This document shows, one piece after another, positions 45,789-61,400 of a stretch of 64,000 nucleotides of DNA. Positions within the stretch are counted from its first letter, which is position 1, and every line of letters begins with the position of its first letter. The DNA is from Elmis aenea (Eukaryota > Arthropoda > Insecta > Coleoptera > Elmidae): NCBI GenBank assembly GCA_947652605.1, contig OX393577.1:68968108-69032107 (forward strand), written 5' to 3'. Made by a program: the position numbers and the translations under genes. Below the pieces are notes generated by a model. It was not told the origin of the DNA. It ran no database searches and saw only the letters and a program-made list of their open reading frames with translations.

Positions 45789-47690
45789 ACAGAAAGAGTT
45801 TACCCATGGCATCTTTACATGAAAAAAACTGTTTTGCATATGTCTTTCAATAAGCTGGTTTTAATTTTTAATAATTTCATAAAACGACCGTGCTATAGAT
45901 AATACATGTGTTCCTTGAGCGACTATTTATAAACAATTTCAATTATTGACTTGTATATCACAGAAAGAGTTTACCCATGGCATCTTTACATAAAAAAATT
46001 GTTTTGCATATGTCTTTCAATAAGCTGGTTTTAATTTTTAATAATTTCATAAAACGACCGTGCTGTAGATAATACATGTGTTCCTTGAGCGACTATTTAT
46101 AAACAATTTTAATTATTGACTTGTATATCACAGAAAGAGTTTACCCATGGCATCTTTACATGAAAAAAACTGTTTTGCATATGTCTTTCAATAAGCTGGT
46201 TTTAATTTTTAATAATTTCATAAAACGACCGTGCTATAGATAATACATGTGTTCCTTGAGCGACTATTTATAAACAATTTCAATTATTGACTTGTATATC
46301 ACAGAAAGAGTTTACCCATGGCATCTTTACATAAAAAAATTGTTTTGCATATGTCTTTCAATAAGCTGGTTTTAATTTTTAATAATTTCATAAAACAACC
46401 GTGCTGTAGATAATACATGTGTTCGTTGAGCGACTATTTATAAACAATTTTAATTATTGACTTGTATATCACAGGAAGAGTTTACCCATGGCATCTTTAC
46501 ATGAAAAAAATTGTTTTGCATATGTCTTTCAATAAGCTGGTTTTAATTTTTAATAATTTCATAAAACGACCATGCTGTAGATAATACATGTGTTCCTTGA
46601 GCGACTATTTATAAACAATTTTAATTATTAACTTGTCTATCACAGAAAGAGTTTACCCATCGCATCTTTACAAGAAAAAAATTGTTTTGCATATATCTTT
46701 CAATAAGCTGGTTTTAATTTTTAATAATTTCATAAAACGACCGTGCTGTAGATAATACATGTGTTCCTTGAGCGACTATTTATAAACAATTTTAATTATT
46801 AACTTGTATATCACAGAAAGAGTTTACCCATGGCATCTTTACAAGAAAAAAATTGTTTTGCATATGTCTTTCAATAAGCTGGTTTTAATTTTTAATAATT
46901 TCATAAAACGACCGTGCTGTAAATAATACATGTGTTCCTTGAACGACTATTTATAAACAATTTTAATTATTGACTTGTATATCACAGGAAGAGTTTATCC
47001 GTCGCATCTTTACATGAAAAAAATTGTTTTGCATATGTCTTTCAATAAGCTGGTTTTAATTTTTAATAATTTCATAAAAGGACCTTGCTGTAGATAATAC
47101 ATGTGTTCCTTGAGCGACTATTTATAAACAATTTTAATTATTGACTTGTATATCACAGGAAGAGATTATCCATCGCATCTTTACATGAAAAAAATTGTTT
47201 TGCATATGTCTTTCAATAAGCTGGTTTTAATTTTTAATAATTTCATAAAACGACCTTGCTGTATATAATACATGTATTCCTTGAGCGACTATTTATAAAC
47301 AATTTTAATTATTGACTTGTATATCACAGGAAGAGTTTACCCATGGCATCTTTACATGAAAAAAATTGTTTTGCATATGTCTTTCAATAAGCTGGTTTTA
47401 ATTTTTAATAATTTCATAAAACGACCGTGCTGTAGATAATACATGTGTTCCTTGAGCGACTATTTATAAACAATTTTAATTATTAACTTGTATATCACAG
47501 AAAGAGTTTACCCATGGCATCTTTACAAGAAAAAAATTGTTTTGCATATGTCTTTCAATAAGCTGGTTTTAATTTTTAATCATTTCATAAAACGACCGTG
47601 CTGTAGATAATACATGTGTTCCTTGAGCGACTATTTATAAACAATTTTAATTATTGACTTGTATATCACAGAAAAAGTTTATCCATCGCA
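45789..47690. repeat. Satellite block of type A monomers, second
   Basis: This block repeats 33477-35030, including rare variants (CTATAGATAAT, CTTACATAAAAAAATTG, GTGTTCGTTGAG, the TATATCTTTC unit). It carries one additional tandem copy of two monomers (342 bases) near 45830-46170. It is the second appearance of the same A segment at the start of a higher-order unit. Confidence 0.95.
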
Positions 47691-50600
47691 TCTTTACATG
47701 AATACAATTGTTTTGCATATGTCTTTCAATGAGCTGGTTTTAATTTTTAATAATTTCCTAAAAATACCGTGCTTTAGTTAATACATATGTTCCTTGTGCG
47801 ACTATTTCGAAACAATTTCAATTATTGATTTGTATATGACAGGAACAGTTTATCCATCGCCTCTTTACATGAATACAATTGTTTTGCATATGTCTTTCAA
47901 TGAGCTGGTTTTAATTTTTAATAATTTCCTAAAAATACCGTGCTTTAGTTAATACATATGTTCCTTGAGCGACTGTTTCTAAACAATTTTAATTATTGAT
48001 TTGTATATCACAGAAACAGTTTATCCATCGCCTCTTTACAGGAATACAATTTTTTTGCATATGTCTTTCAATGAGCTGGTTTTAATTTTTAATAATTTCC
48101 TAAAAATACCGTGCATTAGTTAATACATATGTTCCTTGAGCGACTATTTCTGAACAATTTTAATTATTGATTTGTATATCACAGGAACAGTTTATCCATC
48201 GCCTCTTTACATGAATACAATGGTTTTGCATATGTCTTTCAATGAGCTGGTTTTAATTTTTAATAATTTCCTAAAAATACCGTGCTTTAGTTAATACATA
48301 TGTTCCTTGAGCGACTATTTCTAAACAATTTTAATTATTGATTTGTATATCACAGGAACAGTTTATTTATCGCCTCTTTACAGGAATACAATTGTTTTGC
48401 ATATGTCTTTCAATGAGCTGGTTTTAATTTTTAATAATTTCCTAAAAATACCGTGCTTTAGTTAATACATATGTTCCTTGAGCGACTATTTCTAAACAAT
48501 TTTAATTATTGATTTGTATATCACAGGAACAGTTTATCCATCGCCTCTTTACAGGAATACAATTGTTTTGCATATGTCTTTCAATGAGCTGGTTTTAATT
48601 TTTAATAATTTCCCAAAAATACCGTGCTTTAGTTAATACATATGTTCCTTGAGCGACTATTTCTAAACAATTTTAATTATTGATTTGTATATCACAGGAA
48701 CAGTTTATCCATCGCCTCTTTACAGGAATACAATTGTTTTGCATATGTCTTTCAATGAGCTGGTATTAATTTTTAATAATTTCCTAAAAATACCGTGCTT
48801 TAGTTAATACATATGTTCCTTGTGCGACTATTTCTAAACAATTTTAATTATTGATTTGTATATCACAGGAACAGTTTATCCATCGCCTCTTTACATGAAT
48901 ACAATTGTTTTGCATATGTCTTTCAATGAGCTGGTTTTAATTTTTAATAATTTCCTAAAAATACCGTGCTTTAGTTAATACAAATGTTCCTTGAGCGACT
49001 ATTTCTAAACAATTTTAATTATTGATTTGTATATCACAGGAACAGTTTATCCATCGCCTCTTTACAGGAATACAATTGTTTTGCATATGTCTTTCAATGA
49101 GCTGGTTTTAATTTTTAATAATTTCCTAAAAATACCGTGCTTTAGTTAATACATATGTTCCTTGAGCGACTATTTCTAAACAATTTTAATTATTGATTTG
49201 TATATCACAGGAACAGTTTATCCATCGCCTCTTTACATGAATACAATTGTTTTGCATATGTCTTTCACTGAGCTGGTTTTAATTTTTAATAATTTCCTAA
49301 AAATACCGTGCATTAGTTAATACATATGTTCCTTGAGCGACTATTTCTGAACAATTTTAATTATTGATTTGTATATCACAGGAACAGTTTATCCATCGCC
49401 TCTTTACATGAATACAATTGTTTTGCATATGTCTTTCAATGAGCTGGTTTTAATTTTTAATAATTTCCTAAAAATACCGTGCTTTAGTTAATACATATGT
49501 TTCTTGAGCGACTATTTCTAAACAATTTTAATTATTGATTTGTATATGACAGGAACAGTATATCCATCGCCTCTTTACATGAATACAATTGTTTTGCATA
49601 TGTCTTTCAATGAGCTGGTTTTAATTTTTAATAATTTCCTAAAAATACCGTGCTTTAGTTAATACATATGTTCCTTGAGCGACTATTTCGAAACAATTTT
49701 AATTATTGATTTGTATATCACAGGAACAGTTTATTTATCGCCTCTTTACATGAATACAATTGTTTTGCATATGTCTTTCAATGAGCTGGTTTTAATTTTT
49801 AATAATTTCCTAAAAATACCGTGCTTTAGTTAATACATATGTTCCTTGAGCGACTATTTCGAAACAATTTTAATTATTGATTTGTATATCACAGGAACAG
49901 TTTATCCATCGCCTCTTTACATGAATACAATTGTTTTGCATATGTCTTTCAATGAGCTGGTTTTAATTTTTAATAATTTCCTAAAAATACCGTGCTTTAG
50001 TTAATACATATGTTCCTTGAGCGACTATTTCTAAACAATTTTAATTATTGATTTGTATATGACAGGAACAGTTTATCCAGTGCCTCTTTACATGAATACA
50101 ATTGTTTTGCATATGTCTTTCAATGAGCTGGTTTTAATTTTTAATAATTTCCTAAAAATACCGTGCTTTAGTTAATACATATGTTCCTTGAGCGACTATT
50201 TCTAAACAATTTTAATTATTGATTTGTATATCACAGGAACAGTTTATCCATCGCCTCTTTACATGAATAAAATTGTTTTGCATATGTCTTTCAATGAGCT
50301 GGTTTTAATTTTTAATAATTTCCTAAAAATACCGTGCTTTAGTTAATACATATGTTCCTTGAGCGACTATTTCGAAACAATTTTAATTATTGATTTGTAT
50401 ATCACAGGAACAGTTTATCCATCGCCTCTTTACATGAATACAATTGTTTTGCATATGTCTTTTAATGAGCTGGTTTTAATTTTTAATAATTTCCTAAAAA
50501 TACCGTGCTTTAGTTAATACATATGTTCCTTGAGCGACTATTTCTGAACAATTTTAATTATTGATTTGTATGTCACAGAAACAGTTTATCCATCGCCTCT

Positions 50601-53600
50601 TTACATGAATACAATTGTTTTCATATGTCTTTCAATGAGCTGGTTTTAATTTTTAATAATTTCCTAAAAATACCGTGCTTTAGTTAATACATATGTTCCT
50701 TGAGCGACTATTTCTAAACAATTTTAATTATTGATTTGTATATCACAGGAACAGTTTATCCATCGCCTCTTTACAGGAATACAATTGTTTTGCATATGTC
50801 TTTCAATGAGCTGGTTTTAATTTTTAATAATTTCCTAAAAATACCGTGCTTTAGTTAATACATATGTTCCTTGAGCGACTATTTCTAAACAATTTTAATT
50901 ATTGATTTGTATATCACAGGAACAGTTTATCCATCGCCTCTTTACATGAATACAATTGTTTTGCATATGTCTTTCAATGAGCTGGTTTTAATTTTTAATA
51001 ATTTCCTAAAAATACCGTGCTTTAGTTAATACATATGTTCCTTGAGCGACTATTTCTAAACAATTTTAATTATTGATTTGTATATCACAGAAACAGTTTA
51101 TCCATCGCCTCTTTACATGAATACAATTGTTTTGCATATGTCTTTCAATGAGCTGGCATTAATTTTTAATAATTTCCTAAAAATACCGTGCTTTAGTTAA
51201 TACATATGTTCCTTGTGCGACTATTTCGAAACAATTTCAATTATTGATTTGTATATCACAGGAACAGTTTATCCATCGCCTCTTTACATGAATACAATTG
51301 TTTTGCATATGTCTTTCAATGAGCTGGTTTTAATTTTTAATAATTTCCTAAAAATACCGTGCTTTAGTTAATACATATGTTCCTTGAGCGACTATTTTTA
51401 AACAATTTTAATTATTGATTTGTATATCACAGGAACAGTTTATCCATCGCCTCTTTACAGGAATACAATTTTTTTGCATATGTCTTTCAATAAGCTGGTT
51501 TTAATTTTTAATAATTTCCTAAAAATACCGTGCATTAGTTAATACATATGTTCCTTGAGCGACTCTTTCTAAACAATTTTAATTATTGATTTGTATATCA
51601 CAGGAACAGTTTATCCATCGCCTTTTTACAGGAATACAATTGTTTTGCATATGTCTTTCAATGAGCTGGTTTTAATTTTTAATAATTTCCTAAAAATACC
51701 GTGCTTTAGTTAATACATATGTTCCTTGAGCGACTATTTCTAAACAATTTTAATTATTGATTTGTATATCACAGGAACAGTTTATCCATCGCCTCTTTAC
51801 AGGAATACAATTGTTTTGCATATGTCTTTCAATGAGCTGGTTTTAATTTTTAATAATTTCCTAAAAATACCATGCTTTAGTTAATACATATGTTCCTTGA
51901 GCGACTATTTCTAAACAATTTTAATTATTGATTTGTATATCACAGGAACAGTTTATCCATCGCCTCTTTACAGGAATACAATTGTTTTGCATATGTCTTT
52001 CAATGAGCTGGTTTTAATTTTTAATAATTTCCTAAAAATACCGTGCTTTAGTTAATACATATGTTCCTTGAGCGACTATTTCTAAACAATTTTAATTATT
52101 GATTTGTATATCACAGGAACAGTTTATCCATCGCCTCTTTACATGAATACAATTGTTTTGCATATGTCTTTCAATAAGCTGGTTTTAATTTTTAATAATT
52201 TCCTAAAAATACCGTGCTTTAGTTAATACATATGTTCCTTGTGCGACTATTTCGAAACAATTTCAATTATTGATTTGTATATGACAGGAACAGTTTATCC
52301 ATCGCCTCTTTACATGAATACAATTGTTTTGCATATGTCTTTCAATGAGCTGGTTTTAATTTTTAATAATTTCCTAAAAATACCGTGCTTTAGTTAATAC
52401 ATATGTTCCTTGAGCGACTATTTCTAAACAATTTTAATTATTGATTTGTATATCACAGGAACAGTTTATCCATCGCCTCTTTACAGGAATACAATTTTTT
52501 TGCATATGTCTTTCAATGAGCTGGTTTTAATTTTTAATAATTTCCTAAAAATACCATGCATTAGTTAATACATATGTTCCTTGAGCGACTATTTCTGAAC
52601 AATTTTAATTATTGATTTGTATATCACAGGAACAGTTTATCCATCGCCTCTTTACATGAATACAATGGTTTTGCATATGTCTTTCAATGAGCTGGTTTTA
52701 ATTTTTAATAATTTCCTAAAAATACCGTGCTTTAGTTAATACATATGTTCCTTGAGCGACTATTTCGAAACAATTTTAATTATTGATTTGTATATCACAG
52801 GAACAGTTTATCCATCGCCTCTTTACATGAATACAATTGTTTTGCATATGTCTTTTAATGAGCTGGTTTTAATTTTTAATAATTTCCTAAAAATACCGTG
52901 CTTTAGTTAATACATATGTTCCTTGAGCGACTATTTCTAAACAATTTTAATTATTGATTTGTATATCACAGGAACAGTTTATCCATCGCCTCTTTACAGG
53001 AATACAATTGTTTTGCATATGTCTTTCAATGAGCTGGTTTTAATTTTTAATAATTTCCTAAAAATACCGTGCATTAGTTAATACATATGTTCTTTGAGCG
53101 ACTATTTCTGAACAATTTTAATTATTGATTTGTATGTATATCACAGGAACAGTTTATCCATCGCCTCTTTACATGAATACAATTGTTTTGCATATGTCTT
53201 TCAATGAGCTGGTTTTAATTTTTAATAATTTCCTAAAAATACCGTGCTTTAGTTAATACATATGTTCCTTGAGCGACTGTTTCTAAACAATTTTAATTAT
53301 TGATTTGTATATCACAGAAACAGTTTATCCATCGCCTCTTTACAGGAATACAATTTTTTTGCATATGTCTTTCAATGAGCTGGTTTTAATTTTTAATAAT
53401 TTCCTAAAAATACCGTGCATTAGTTAATACATATGTTCCTTGAGCGACTATTTCTGAACAATTTTAATTATTGATTTGTATATCACAGGAACAGTTTATC
53501 CATCGCCTCTTTACATGAATACAATGGTTTTGCATATGTCTTTCAATGAGCTGGTTTTAATTTTTAATAATTTCCTAAAAATACCGTGCTTTAGTTAATA

Positions 53601-56600
53601 CATATGTTCCTTGAGCGACTATTTCTAAACAATTTTAATTATTGATTTGTATATCACAGGAACAGTTTATTTATCGCCTCTTTACAGGAATACAATTGTT
53701 TTGCATATGTCTTTCAATGAGCTGGTTTTAATTTTTAATAATTTCCTAAAAATACCGTGCTTTAGTTAATACATATGTTCCTTGAGCGACTATTTCTAAA
53801 CAATTTTAATTATTGATTTGTATATCACAGGAACAGTTTATCCATCGCCTCTTTACAGGAATACAATTGTTTTGCATATGTCTTTCAATGAGCTGGTTTT
53901 AATTTTTAATAATTTCCCAAAAATACCGTGCTTTAGTTAATACATATGTTCCTTGAGCGACTATTTCTAAACAATTTTAATTATTGATTTGTATATCACA
54001 GGAACAGTTTATCCATCGCCTCTTTACAGGAATACAATTGTTTTGCATATGTCTTTCAATGAGCTGGTATTAATTTTTAATAATTTCCTAAAAATACCGT
54101 GCTTTAGTTAATACATATGTTCCTTGTGCGACTATTTCTAAACAATTTTAATTATTGATTTGTATATCACAGGAACAGTTTATCCATCGCCTCTTTACAT
54201 GAATACAATTGTTTTGCATATGTCTTTCAATGAGCTGGTTTTAATTTTTAATAATTTCCTAAAAATACCGTGCTTTAGTTAATACAAATGTTCCTTGAGC
54301 GACTATTTCTAAACAATTTTAATTATTGATTTGTATATCACAGGAACAGTTTATCCATCGCCTCTTTACAGGAATACAATTGTTTTGCATATGTCTTTCA
54401 ATGAGCTGGTTTTAATTTTTAATAATTTCCTAAAAATACCGTGCTTTAGTTAATACATATGTTCCTTGAGCGACTATTTCTAAACAATTTTAATTATTGA
54501 TTTGTATATCACAGGAACAGTTTATCCATCGCCTCTTTACATGAATACAATTGTTTTGCATATGTCTTTCACTGAGCTGGTTTTAATTTTTAATAATTTC
54601 CTAAAAATACCGTGCATTAGTTAATACATATGTTCCTTGAGCGACTATTTCTGAACAATTTTAATTATTGATTTGTATATCACAGGAACAGTTTATCCAT
54701 CGCCTCTTTACATGAATACAATTGTTTTGCATATGTCTTTCAATGAGCTGGTTTTAATTTTTAATAATTTCCTAAAAATACCGTGCTTTAGTTAATACAT
54801 ATGTTCCTTGAGCGACTGTTTCTAAACAATTTTAATTATTGATTTGTATATCACAGAAACAGTTTATCCATCGCCTCTTTACAGGAATACAATTTTTTTG
54901 CATATGTCTTTCAATGAGCTGGTTTTAATTTTTAATAATTTCCTAAAAATACCGTGCATTAGTTAATACATATGTTCCTTGAGCGACTATTTCTGAACAA
55001 TTTTAATTATTGATTTGTATATCACAGGAACAGTTTATCCATCGCCTCTTTACATGAATACAATGGTTTTGCATATGTCTTTCAATGAGCTGGTTTTAAT
55101 TTTTAATAATTTCCTAAAAATACCGTGCTTTAGTTAATACATATGTTCCTTGAGCGACTATTTCTAAACAATTTTAATTATTGATTTGTATATCACAGGA
55201 ACAGTTTATTTATCGCCTCTTTACAGGAATACAATTGTTTTGCATATGTCTTTCAATGAGCTGGTTTTAATTTTTAATAATTTCCTAAAAATACCGTGCT
55301 TTAGTTAATACATATGTTCCTTGAGCGACTATTTCTAAACAATTTTAATTATTGATTTGTATATCACAGGAACAGTTTATCCATCGCCTCTTTACAGGAA
55401 TACAATTGTTTTGCATATGTCTTTCAATGAGCTGGTTTTAATTTTTAATAATTTCCCAAAAATACCGTGCTTTAGTTAATACATATGTTCCTTGAGCGAC
55501 TATTTCTAAACAATTTTAATTATTGATTTGTATATCACAGGAACAGTTTATCCATCGCCTCTTTACAGGAATACAATTGTTTTGCATATGTCTTTCAATG
55601 AGCTGGTATTAATTTTTAATAATTTCCTAAAAATACCGTGCTTTAGTTAATACATATGTTCCTTGTGCGACTATTTCTAAACAATTTTAATTATTGATTT
55701 GTATATCACAGGAACAGTTTATCCATCGCCTCTTTACATGAATACAATTGTTTTGCATATGTCTTTCAATGAGCTGGTTTTAATTTTTAATAATTTCCTA
55801 AAAATACCGTGCTTTAGTTAATACAAATGTTCCTTGAGCGACTATTTCTAAACAATTTTAATTATTGATTTGTATATCACAGGAACAGTTTATCCATCGC
55901 CTCTTTACAGGAATACAATTGTTTTGCATATGTCTTTCAATGAGCTGGTTTTAATTTTTAATAATTTCCTAAAAATACCGTGCTTTAGTTAATACATATG
56001 TTCCTTGAGCGACTATTTCTAAACAATTTTAATTATTGATTTGTATATCACAGGAACAGTTTATCCATCGCCTCTTTACATGAATACAATTGTTTTGCAT
56101 ATGTCTTTCACTGAGCTGGTTTTAATTTTTAATAATTTCCTAAAAATACCGTGCATTAGTTAATACATATGTTCCTTGAGCGACTATTTCTGAACAATTT
56201 TAATTATTGATTTGTATATCACAGGAACAGTTTATCCATCGCCTCTTTACATGAATACAATTGTTTTGCATATGTCTTTCAATGAGCTGGTTTTAATTTT
56301 TAATAATTTCCTAAAAATACCGTGCTTTAGTTAATACATATGTTTCTTGAGCGACTATTTCTAAACAATTTTAATTATTGATTTGTATATGACAGGAACA
56401 GTATATCCATCGCCTCTTTACATGAATACAATTGTTTTGCATATGTCTTTCAATGAGCTGGTTTTAATTTTTAATAATTTCCTAAAAATACCGTGCTTTA
56501 GTTAATACATATGTTCCTTGAGCGACTATTTCGAAACAATTTTAATTATTGATTTGTATATCACAGGAACAGTTTATTTATCGCCTCTTTACATGAATAC

Positions 56601-58442
56601 AATTGTTTTGCATATGTCTTTCAATGAGCTGGTTTTAATTTTTAATAATTTCCTAAAAATACCGTGCTTTAGTTAATACATATGTTCCTTGAGCGACTAT
56701 TTCGAAACAATTTTAATTATTGATTTGTATATCACAGGAACAGTTTATCCATCGCCTCTTTACATGAATACAATTGTTTTGCATATGTCTTTCAATGAGC
56801 TGGTTTTAATTTTTAATAATTTCCTAAAAATACCGTGCTTTAGTTAATACATATGTTCCTTGAGCGACTATTTCTAAACAATTTTAATTATTGATTTGTA
56901 TATGACAGGAACAGTTTATCCAGTGCCTCTTTACATGAATACAATTGTTTTGCATATGTCTTTCAATGAGCTGGTTTTAATTTTTAATAATTTCCTAAAA
57001 ATACCGTGCTTTAGTTAATACATATGTTCCTTGAGCGACTATTTCTAAACAATTTTAATTATTGATTTGTATATCACAGGAACAGTTTATCCATCGCCTC
57101 TTTACATGAATAAAATTGTTTTGCATATGTCTTTCAATGAGCTGGTTTTAATTTTTAATAATTTCCTAAAAATACCGTGCTTTAGTTAATACATATGTTC
57201 CTTGAGCGACTATTTCGAAACAATTTTAATTATTGATTTGTATATCACAGGAACAGTTTATCCATCGCCTCTTTACATGAATACAATTGTTTTGCATATG
57301 TCTTTTAATGAGCTGGTTTTAATTTTTAATAATTTCCTAAAAATACCGTGCTTTAGTTAATACATATGTTCCTTGAGCGACTATTTCTGAACAATTTTAA
57401 TTATTGATTTGTATGTCACAGAAACAGTTTATCCATCGCCTCTTTACATGAATACAATTGTTTTCATATGTCTTTCAATGAGCTGGTTTTAATTTTTAAT
57501 AATTTCCTAAAAATACCGTGCTTTAGTTAATACATATGTTCCTTGAGCGACTATTTCTAAACAATTTTAATTATTGATTTGTATATCACAGGAACAGTTT
57601 ATCCATCGCCTCTTTACAGGAATACAATTGTTTTGCATATGTCTTTCAATGAGCTGGTTTTAATTTTTAATAATTTCCTAAAAATACCGTGCTTTAGTTA
57701 ATACATATGTTCCTTGAGCGACTATTTCTAAACAATTTTAATTATTGATTTGTATATCACAGGAACAGTTTATCCATCGCCTCTTTACATGAATACAATT
57801 GTTTTGCATATGTCTTTCAATGAGCTGGTTTTAATTTTTAATAATTTCCTAAAAATACCGTGCTTTAGTTAATACATATGTTCCTTGAGCGACTATTTCT
57901 AAACAATTTTAATTATTGATTTGTATATCACAGAAACAGTTTATCCATCGCCTCTTTACATGAATACAATTGTTTTGCATATGTCTTTCAATGAGCTGGC
58001 ATTAATTTTTAATAATTTCCTAAAAATACCGTGCTTTAGTTAATACATATGTTCCTTGTGCGACTATTTCGAAACAATTTCAATTATTGATTTGTATATC
58101 ACAGGAACAGTTTATCCATCGCCTCTTTACATGAATACATTTGTTTTGCATATGTCTTTCAATGAGCTGGTTTTAATTTTTAATAATTTCCTAAAAATAC
58201 CGTGCTTTAGTTAATACATATGTTCCTTGAGCGACTATTTTTAAACAATTTTAATTATTGATTTGTATATCACAGGAACAGTTTATCCATCGCCTCTTTA
58301 CAGGAATACAATTTTTTTGCATATGTCTTTCAATAAGCTGGTTTTAATTTTTAATAATTTCCTAAAAATACCGTGCATTAGTTAATACATATGTTCCTTG
58401 AGCGACTCTTTCTAAACAATTTTAATTATTGATTTGTATATC
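45789..58442. repeat. Higher-order unit 2 (74 monomers, 12,654 bases)
   Basis: Private variants of unit 1 recur at exactly +12,654: TTTCACTGAG 36611 to 49265, CGACTCTTTC 38911 to 51565, GTATGTATATC 40474 to 53128, TTTCACTGAG 41915 to 54569 and 43454 to 56108. One variant (ATACATTTG near 58136) is private to this unit, so the copies are close but not identical. Confidence 0.85.
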
Positions 58443-61400
58443 ACAGGAACAGTTTATCCATCGCCTTTTTACAGGAATACAATTGTTTTGCATATGTCTT
58501 TCAATGAGCTGGTTTTAATTTTTAATAATTTCCTAAAAATACCGTGCTTTAGTTAATACATATGTTCCTTGAGCGACTATTTCTAAACAATTTTAATTAT
58601 TGATTTGTATATCACAGGAACAGTTTATCCATCGCCTCTTTACAGGAATACAATTGTTTTGCATATGTCTTTCAATGAGCTGGTTTTAATTTTTAATAAT
58701 TTCCTAAAAATACCATGCTTTAGTTAATACATATGTTCCTTGAGCGACTATTTCTAAACAATTTTAATTATTGATTTGTATATCACAGGAACAGTTTATC
58801 CATCGCCTCTTTACAGGAATACAATTGTTTTGCATATGTCTTTCAATGAGCTGGTTTTAATTTTTAATAATTTCCTAAAAATACCGTGCTTTAGTTAATA
58901 CATATGTTCCTTGAGCGACTATTTCTAAACAATTTTAATTATTGATTTGTATATCACAGGAACAGTTTATCCATCGCCTCTTTACATGAATACAATTGTT
59001 TTGCATATGTCTTTCAATAAGCTGGTTTTAATTTTTAATAATTTCCTAAAAATACCGTGCTTTAGTTAATACATATGTTCCTTGTGCGACTATTTCGAAA
59101 CAATTTCAATTATTGATTTGTATATGACAGGAACAGTTTATCCATCGCCTCTTTACATGAATACAATTGTTTTGCATATGTCTTTCAATGAGCTGGTTTT
59201 AATTTTTAATAATTTCCTAAAAATACCGTGCTTTAGTTAATACATATGTTCCTTGAGCGACTATTTCTAAACAATTTTAATTATTGATTTGTATATCACA
59301 GGAACAGTTTATCCATCGCCTCTTTACAGGAATACAATTTTTTTGCATATGTCTTTCAATGAGCTGGTTTTAATTTTTAATAATTTCCTAAAAATACCAT
59401 GCATTAGTTAATACATATGTTCCTTGAGCGACTATTTCTGAACAATTTTAATTATTGATTTGTATATCACAGGAACAGTTTATCCATCGCCTCTTTACAT
59501 GAATACAATGGTTTTGCATATGTCTTTCAATGAGCTGGTTTTAATTTTTAATAATTTCCTAAAAATACCGTGCTTTAGTTAATACATATGTTCCTTGAGC
59601 GACTATTTCGAAACAATTTTAATTATTGATTTGTATATCACAGGAACAGTTTATCCATCGCCTCTTTACATGAATACAATTGTTTTGCATATGTCTTTTA
59701 ATGAGCTGGTTTTAATTTTTAATAATTTCCTAAAAATACCGTGCTTTAGTTAATACATATGTTCCTTGAGCGACTATTTCTAAACAATTTTAATTATTGA
59801 TTTGTATATCACAGGAACAGTTTATCCATCGCCTCTTTACAGGAATACAATTGTTTTGCATATGTCTTTCAATGAGCTGGTTTTAATTTTTAATAATTTC
59901 CTAAAAATACCGTGCATTAGTTAATACATATGTTCTTTGAGCGACTATTTCTGAACAATTTTAATTATTGATTTGTATGTATATCACAGGAACAGTTTAT
60001 CCATCGCCTCTTTACATGAATACAATTGTTTTGCATATGTCTTTCAATGAGCTGGTTTTAATTTTTAATAATTTCCTAAAAATACCGTGCTTTAGTTAAT
60101 ACATATGTTCCTTGTGCGACTATTTCTAAACAATTTTAATTATTGATTTGTATATCACAGGAACAGTTTATCCATCGCCTCTTTACAGGAATACAATTGT
60201 TTTGCATATGTCTTTCAATGAGCTGGTATTAATTTTTAATAATTTCCTAAAAATACCGTGCTTTAGTTAATACATATGTTCCTTGTGCGACTATTTCTAA
60301 ACAATTTTAATTATTGATTTGTATATCACAGGAACAGTTTATCCATCGCCTCTTTACAGGAATACAATTTTTTTGCATATGTCTTTCAATAAGCTGGTTT
60401 TAATTTTTAATAATTTCCTAAAAATACCGTGCATTAGTTAATACATATGTTCCTTGAGCGACTCTTTCTAAACAATTTTAATTATTGATTTGTATATCAC
60501 AGGAACAGTTTATCCATCGCCTTTTTACAGGAATACAATTGTTTTGCATATGTCTTTCAATGAGCTGGTTTTAATTTTTAATAATTTCCTAAAAATACCG
60601 TGCTTTAGTTAATACATATGTTCCTTGAGCGACTATTTCTAAACAATTTTAATTATTGATTTGTATATCACAGGAACAGTTTATCCATCGCCTTTTTACA
60701 GGAATACAATTGTTTTGCATATGTCTTTCAATGAGCTGGTTTTAATTTTTAATAATTTCCTAAAAATACCGTGCTTTAGTTAATACATATGTTCCTTGAG
60801 CGACTATTTCTAAACAATTTTAATTATTGATTTGTATATCACAGGAACAGTTTATCCATCGCCTCTTTACAGGAATACAATTGTTTTGCATATGTCTTTC
60901 AATGAGCTGGTTTTAATTTTTAATAATTTCCTAAAAATACCGTGCATTAGTTAATACATATGTTCTTTGAGCGACTATTTCTGAACAATTTTAATTATTG
61001 ATTTGTATGTATATCACAGGAACAGTTTATCCATCGCCTCTTTACATGAATACAATTGTTTTGCATATGTCTTTCAATGAGCTGGTTTTAATTTTTAATA
61101 ATTTCCTAAAAATACCGTGCTTTAGTTAATACATATGTTCCTTGTGCGACTATTTCTAAACAATTTTAATTATTGATTTGTATATCACAGGAACAGTTTA
61201 TCCATCGCCTCTTTACAGGAATACAATTGTTTTGCATATGTCTTTCAATGAGCTGGTATTAATTTTTAATAATTTCCTAAAAATACCGTGCTTTAGTTAA
61301 TACATATGTTCCTTGTGCGACTATTTCTAAACAATTTTAATTATTGATTTGTATATCACAGGAACAGTTTATCCATCGCCTCTTTACAGGAATACAATTT

